Source: an uncultured cyanobacterium (lineage in GTDB: Bacteria; Cyanobacteriota; Cyanobacteriia; PCC-6307; Cyanobiaceae). Taken from it: a stretch of 13,504 bases of DNA. Each line of letters opens with the position of its first letter. The first letter of the stretch is position 1. This document shows positions 9,985 through 13,504 of this stretch, piece by piece. The translations under genes and the position numbers were made by a program. Under the pieces are notes generated by a model. The model was not told the DNA's origin, ran no database searches, and was given only the letters and a program-made list of their open reading frames with translations. The DNA lies in contig CAIOXF010000373.1 in NCBI GenBank assembly GCA_903862155.1, positions 1-13,504 on the forward strand, written 5' to 3'.

Positions 9985-10635
9985 ATGGGTGAGCTGGCCG
10001 TGCGGGAGCTGCCTCTCTTTCCCCTTCCCGACGTGGTGCTCTTCCCCCAGGAAGTGCTGCCACTGCATATTTTTGAACCCCGTTACCGGATGTTGCTGCG
10101 CACGGTGATGGATGAGGACCGGCGCTTTGGCGTGATCCGCTGGGATCCCCAGAGCCAGTCGATGGCCGACGTGGGCTGCTGCGCCGAGATCCTGCACTGC
10201 CAAACCCAGGAGGACGACCGCAGCAACATCGTGACCATGGGTCAGCAGCGGTTCCGCGTTCTCGACATCGTGCGCGAAGCGCCGTATCGCGTGGGCCTGG
10301 TGAGCTGGATCGAAGACGACGACGGCGTGAGCAGCGTCGATGAGCTCGATCAGCTCGCCAAGGATGTGGATCAGGCCCTGCGGGATGTGGTGGAACTCAC
10401 CGGCAAGCTCGTGGGCAAGCCCACCAGCCTCCCGGCCGATCTCCCCGACCTGCCGCGGGAACTCTCGTTCTGGATTGGCGCGCATCTGGGTGGACCGGTG
10501 GCCGAGCACCAGCAGGCGCTGCTTGAACTCACCGACACCGCCGAGCGCCTGCGCCAGGAATACGAACTGCTCGACCACACCCGCCGTCAGCTGGCCGCCC
10601 GCACCGTTCTCAAGGACACCTTCCAGCCCCAGTGA
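9985..10635 (+). CDS. Stand-alone LON N-terminal (substrate-binding) domain protein
   Basis: A 216-residue protein whose N-terminal two thirds match the LON substrate-binding (PUA-like) domain: RELPLFPLPDVVLFPQEVLPLHIFEPRYR at about 7-35 is the signature. MGQQRFRVLDIVREAPYRVG (about 86-105) gives the second strand set. The rest (about 118-205) is helical and ends in a likely coiled stretch, AERLRQEYELLDHTRRQL. There is no AAA+ ATPase and no Ser-Lys protease domain, so it cannot be a Lon protease by itself. In the family such proteins are thought to recognise substrates or act as adaptors; the role in cyanobacteria is not established. Its stop overlaps the next gene's start by 4 nt, implying translational coupling. 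Confidence 0.88.
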   Translation: MGELAVRELPLFPLPDVVLFPQEVLPLHIFEPRYRMLLRTVMDEDRRFGVIRWDPQSQSMADVGCCAEILHCQTQEDDRSNIVTMGQQRFRVLDIVREAPYRVGLVSWIEDDDGVSSVDELDQLAKDVDQALRDVVELTGKLVGKPTSLPADLPDLPRELSFWIGAHLGGPVAEHQQALLELTDTAERLRQEYELLDHTRRQLAARTVLKDTFQPQ

Positions 10636-11666
10636 TCAGTCCCATCAGCTGCCCCCTCGCGGCCGTTGCCGGTGGCGCGGCGGCCATCGCCCTCGGCGCC
10701 GGAGCCACGGCCCTGTGGCTGCGCCGCAACCGCCGCTATCACGATGCCGCCAGCGTGGCGGCCGCCTACGACCGCTGGACAGAAGACCAGCTGCTGGAGC
10801 GGCTCTGGGGTGAGCACATCCATCTAGGCCACTACGGCAACCCGCCACGAGGAATCGGCGCGGTGGATTTCCGCCGCGCCAAGGAAGACTTCGTGCACGC
10901 CCTCGTGCGCTGGAGCGGCCTGGATGCCCTGCCGCCCGGCAGCCGAGTGCTCGATGTGGGCTGCGGCATCGGCGGCAGCGCCCGCATCCTGGCCCGCGAC
11001 TACGGCTTCGATGTGCTGGGCATCAGCATCAGCCCAGCACAGATCCGCCGCGCCTCCGAACTCACGCCTCCGTCGCTCAGCTGCCGCTTCGCAGTGATGG
11101 ATGCGCTGGATCTGGATCTCGCCCAGGCCAGCGTGGATGCGGTGTGGAGCGTGGAAGCCTGCCCGCACATGCCCGACAAGCAGCGTTACGCCGATGAGCT
11201 GTTGCGCGTGCTCAAGCCCGGGGGCCTGCTGGCCGTTGCCGACTGGAACCGGCGCGACCCCGCCGATGGCGCCATGAACCGAGTGGAGCGTTGGGTGATG
11301 CGCCAACTGCTGGAGCAGTGGGCCCACCCGGAATTCGCCAGCATCCGCTCCCTGCAGGGCAATCTCGAGCGCAGCGCTTGGGGCGGTGGCATCACCACTG
11401 CCACCGACGACTGGAGCCAGGCCACCCTGCCCTCCTGGATCGACTCGATCCTGGAAGGGGCACGGCGACCGGGGGCGATCCTGAGCCTGGGCCCCAAGGC
11501 AGTGCTGCAGGGCCTGCGCGAAACCCCCACGATCATGCTGATGCACTGGGCCTTTTCCACCGGCCTGATGCAGTTCGGGGTGTTCCGCGGCCGCAAACCG
11601 GCTGCCCTGCCGTCGGGAGATCAGGCGGATGGCTCGGCTTCGGCGGCCAGGTTGGTGATCGGGTAA
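10632..11666 (+). CDS. MPBQ/MSBQ methyltransferase-like, SAM-dependent (Sll0418 type)
   Basis: A 344-residue methyltransferase. Residues about 8-30 form one hydrophobic membrane segment followed by RRNRR, suggesting anchoring. SAM-binding motif I is VLDVGCGIGGSARILARDYGF (106-126), preceded by AAAYDRWTEDQLLERLWGEHIHLGHYG (43-69); VWSVEACPHMPDK (171-183) and LKPGGLLAVADWN (194-206) follow. This pattern, including the N-terminal anchor, matches Synechocystis Sll0418, the 2-methyl-6-phytyl (or solanesyl)-benzoquinol methyltransferase of tocopherol and plastoquinone synthesis. A gamma-tocopherol methyltransferase is the main alternative. It starts with GTG at 10632 inside the LON gene's GTGA. The last 14 codons and stop overlap convergent pheA; these tail residues lie beyond the conserved domain. 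Confidence 0.87.
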   Translation: MISPISCPLAAVAGGAAAIALGAGATALWLRRNRRYHDAASVAAAYDRWTEDQLLERLWGEHIHLGHYGNPPRGIGAVDFRRAKEDFVHALVRWSGLDALPPGSRVLDVGCGIGGSARILARDYGFDVLGISISPAQIRRASELTPPSLSCRFAVMDALDLDLAQASVDAVWSVEACPHMPDKQRYADELLRVLKPGGLLAVADWNRRDPADGAMNRVERWVMRQLLEQWAHPEFASIRSLQGNLERSAWGGGITTATDDWSQATLPSWIDSILEGARRPGAILSLGPKAVLQGLRETPTIMLMHWAFSTGLMQFGVFRGRKPAALPSGDQADGSASAARLVIG

Positions 11667-12469
11667 GCGCCGAACAGGGCCAGGTGCTCACACAGGGGCC
11701 GCAAGTCGGCCAGGGCACCATCGAGCTGGGCGGCGCCGCCGGTGAGCTCCAGATCCACAAAGAAGATGTATTCGCCCATCTCGCGCTTCGAAGGGCGCGA
11801 TTCGATGCGGCTCATGTTGAGCTCGCGCCGGGCGAAACAGGTGAGGGCCTCGAGCAACGCCCCCGGCTGGTTGGAGTGCAAGGAGAACGCCAAGCTGGCC
11901 AGAGGACCTTCATGGCCGCGCTCGCCGCGGCGCAACAACAGAAATCGGGTGCAATTGCCCGGCACATCGTTGATCGGATAGGCCAGCACCTCCAGCCCGT
12001 GCTCACGGCCCGCATCCAGCGAGGCCACGGCAGCGCGAAAGCGGCTACCGGCCACCAGCCGGGCCGCCTCAGCGGTGGAACTGGTGGGAAGCTGCAGCGC
12101 CTTGGGGGCATGCTCCGCAAGCCACTGGCTGCACTGGGCCAGGGCCTGGGGATGGGAGAGCACCTCGCTCACCCCCTCCAGCGAGCCGCTTCCGAGCAGG
12201 GCATGGCGAATCGGCAGCACCAGAGCCCGGGCCACCGCCAGATCCGGGTGTTCCCACAGGGCATCGAGGCAGGTGGTCACGCCACCTTCCACGGAGTTCT
12301 CCACCGGCACCACGGCGGCATCGCACTCGCCGTTGGCCAGAGCCTGCACCACGGCGCGGATGCCGAGCTGCGGCACCAGCTCCGCATCCGCCAGCCCCTC
12401 AAGCTCAGCCAGCCGAATGGCCGCCTGCTCGCCGTAGGTGCCGGCGGGGCCGAGGAAGGCGAGACGCAT
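11621..12469 (-). CDS. pheA: Prephenate dehydratase
   Basis: Converts prephenate to phenylpyruvate in phenylalanine synthesis. The 282-residue product starts at MRLAFLGPAGTYGEQ. The dehydratase domain (1-about 180) holds VVPVENSVEGGV (53-64) and the catalytic Thr-Arg-Phe motif in GNCTRFLLL (171-179). A C-terminal ACT domain (about 190-270) with QPGALLEAL (201-209) and the ESRPSK motif (223-228) predicts feedback control by phenylalanine. There is no chorismate mutase domain, so it is monofunctional. The frame also has an ATG at 12499, adding 10 residues (MILSATFLAS). I prefer 12469 because the family begins with a strand running straight into GPAGTYGE, and the longer form would cover the neighbour's putative -10 box. 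Its 3' end overlaps the methyltransferase gene by 46 nt. Confidence 0.96.
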   Translation of the reverse strand: MRLAFLGPAGTYGEQAAIRLAELEGLADAELVPQLGIRAVVQALANGECDAAVVPVENSVEGGVTTCLDALWEHPDLAVARALVLPIRHALLGSGSLEGVSEVLSHPQALAQCSQWLAEHAPKALQLPTSSTAEAARLVAGSRFRAAVASLDAGREHGLEVLAYPINDVPGNCTRFLLLRRGERGHEGPLASLAFSLHSNQPGALLEALTCFARRELNMSRIESRPSKREMGEYIFFVDLELTGGAAQLDGALADLRPLCEHLALFGAYPITNLAAEAEPSA

Positions 12470-12490
12470 GGAGGCAAGAAAGGTGGCCGA

Positions 12491-12496
12491 TAGGAT
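12491..12496 (+). promoter_or_regulatory. Candidate -10 element (TAGGAT) for the DUF1997 gene
   Basis: TAGGAT lies 23 nt before the ATG at 12520, a spacing almost equal to that of the LON-domain gene. It sits in the 50-bp divergent gap between the preferred pheA start and this gene. No clear -35 is visible. Confidence 0.35.
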
Positions 12497-12519
12497 CATG
12501 CCGCGCCGGCCAACGGGCC

Positions 12520-13032
12520 ATGCCTCTGGCCTTCAGCGCCAGCCAGGAACTGCAACTCAGCGTGGCCGAGCAGGCCCAGCACCTCCCGGCCTACCTGGCC
12601 GATGAGGAGCGGGTGGTGAAGGCCCTGCTCGATGCCAACCAGCTCGAGCGCCTTGGGCCCGGCCAATGGCGCTACACGGTTACCAAGCTGCAGGTGTTCC
12701 AGCTGCAGATCCAGCCGGTGGTGGAGCTGCGCTGCCTGATGGAGCCCGGGGCGATCACCCTGGAGGCCAGCGACTGCCAGTTGGAGGGCCTTGGCCTGGT
12801 GGACGACTTCCAGCTCACCCTGAGCTCCCGGCTCAGTGCCGGCGACACAGGGCTGGAGGGCGATGCCACCCTGGGGGTGCAGGTGAGCCAGCCGCCGCTG
12901 CTGAAGCTGATCCCGCCCAAGGTGCTGGAGGCCACGGGCCGATCGCTGCTCTCTGGAATCCTGCTGGGAATCAAGACCCGCGTGGGCCATCAGCTGGTGG
13001 ACGATTTCCGCGACTGGTGCCGCCAGCGCTGA
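12520..13032 (+). CDS. DUF1997 family protein
   Basis: A 170-residue protein of the DUF1997 family, found in cyanobacteria and plastid-bearing eukaryotes and of unknown function. What is visible: a lipid-START-like beginning (FSASQELQLSVAEQAQHLPAYL, 5-26), an alternating beta-strand core with WRYTVTKLQVFQLQIQPVVELRC (50-72), and a C-terminal amphipathic helix region PPKVLEATGRSLLSGILLGIKTRVGHQLVDDFRDWCRQR (about 132-170). There is no signal peptide or transmembrane segment. I assign it from overall recognition and length, and propose no reaction. It is divergent from pheA and convergent with rnhB, whose 3' end it overlaps by 62 nt. Confidence 0.75.
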   Translation: MPLAFSASQELQLSVAEQAQHLPAYLADEERVVKALLDANQLERLGPGQWRYTVTKLQVFQLQIQPVVELRCLMEPGAITLEASDCQLEGLGLVDDFQLTLSSRLSAGDTGLEGDATLGVQVSQPPLLKLIPPKVLEATGRSLLSGILLGIKTRVGHQLVDDFRDWCRQR

Positions 13033-13504
13033 GGCCTGCCTCAACCGGGAACAGACTGCCCAGGAAGGAGCGGCGATGCAGGGGCGTGGCCCCCTGCTCC
13101 AGCAGGGCCTTGCGGTGCTGGGCTGTGCCATAGCCGGCATGGCGCTCCAACCCATAGCCCGGGTAGTGGCTGGCCAGCCGGCGGATCAGATCGTCGCGGC
13201 ATTCCTTGGCCAGCACACTGGCGGCCGCGATGGCCAGGCAGCGGGCATCGCCCCCCACCACGGTGCGCTGGGGGGCTGTCCACAACCGCAAGGGCAACAC
13301 CCCATCCACCAGCACCAGTTCGGGGATGGCAGCCAACTTCTGCAGAGCCCGGAGCATGGCCAGCTCGGTGGCGCTGCGGATGCCGTGGGCATCAATCTCG
13401 GCGGCAGACGCCTGACCGATCCCCCAGGCCATGGCCTGCTCCTGGATCAGGGGCACCAGGGCAGCGCGGCGCCGGGCCGTGAGCTTCTTGCTGTCGGTGA
13501 GGCC
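12971..13504 (-). CDS. rnhB: Ribonuclease HII, C-terminal 177 codons, cut by the right edge
   Basis: Cleaves RNA in RNA/DNA hybrids and starts removal of single misincorporated ribonucleotides. The frame is open to the window end. It begins GLTDSKKLTARRR, containing the DSKKL block that follows the N-terminal DEVGRG metal site, which lies outside. VLVDG supplies a catalytic Asp, and DARCLAIAAASVLAKECRDDLI carries the next metal-site region; HAGYGTAQHRKAL and HRRSFLGSLFP close the domain. The last about 20 residues (GLSAGGTSRGNRPPADGPRGS) run past the usual family end and overlap the DUF1997 gene's 3' end on the other strand; this Gly/Pro/Arg-rich tail looks like read-through into the neighbour rather than a functional domain. 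Confidence 0.95.
   Translation of the reverse strand, partial: GLTDSKKLTARRRAALVPLIQEQAMAWGIGQASAAEIDAHGIRSATELAMLRALQKLAAIPELVLVDGVLPLRLWTAPQRTVVGGDARCLAIAAASVLAKECRDDLIRRLASHYPGYGLERHAGYGTAQHRKALLEQGATPLHRRSFLGSLFPVEAGLSAGGTSRGNRPPADGPRGS

Noticed and set aside
11291..12493. 400-codon plus-strand open frame over the methyltransferase end and pheA
   Set aside because: It runs out of frame through the methyltransferase and opposite conserved PheA motifs; no domain is seen.
12470..12499. 10-residue longer start of PheA
   Set aside because: The family begins at MRLAFLGPAGTYGE; the longer form would overlap the candidate promoter of DUF1997.

Overview
The window reads as a chromosomal housekeeping segment of a high-GC unicellular picocyanobacterium of the Synechococcus/Cyanobium kind. 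The evidence is a Synechocystis Sll0418-type MPBQ/MSBQ methyltransferase (plastoquinone/tocopherol pathway), a DUF1997 protein of the cyanobacterial/plastid type, the compact order rpsL-rpsG-fusA-tuf-rpsJ, strongly GC-rich codon use and mostly absent Shine-Dalgarno sequences. The assignment is by recognition; no search was run.

Layout. Positions 1-2675 (minus) hold the N-terminal 891 codons of the large glutamate synthase subunit, which runs off the left edge. A 135-bp divergent spacer leads to a plus-strand secreted NAGPA-type phosphodiester glycosidase-like protein (2811-4550). Next come a small A-type (IscA/SufA/HesB-like) iron-sulfur protein (4604-4960) and the str-type translation cluster rpsL, rpsG, fusA, tuf, rpsJ (5026-9857). 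The rpsL leader carries a perfect 16-bp palindrome, two strong hairpins without U-tracts lie between tuf and rpsJ, and a classical intrinsic terminator closes the cluster at 9919-9952. A new transcription unit follows: a stand-alone LON N-terminal-domain protein (9985-10635) coupled by a 4-nt GTGA overlap to the quinone methyltransferase (10632-11666). Convergent pheA (minus, 11621-12469), DUF1997 (plus, 12520-13032) and rnhB (minus, 12971 to the right edge) complete the window. Both convergent pairs overlap at their 3' ends.

Functionally the window joins nitrogen assimilation (GOGAT), translation (S12, S7, EF-G, EF-Tu, S10), prenylquinone methylation, phenylalanine synthesis and RNA/DNA hybrid repair. 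I saw no mobile element, CRISPR array, tRNA, rRNA, phage gene or defence system. There is no convincing evidence of an undescribed system. The best leads are regulatory: the rpsL leader palindrome, the tuf-rpsJ tandem hairpins, the overlapping convergent gene ends and a recurring TAGGAT element placed like a -10 box.
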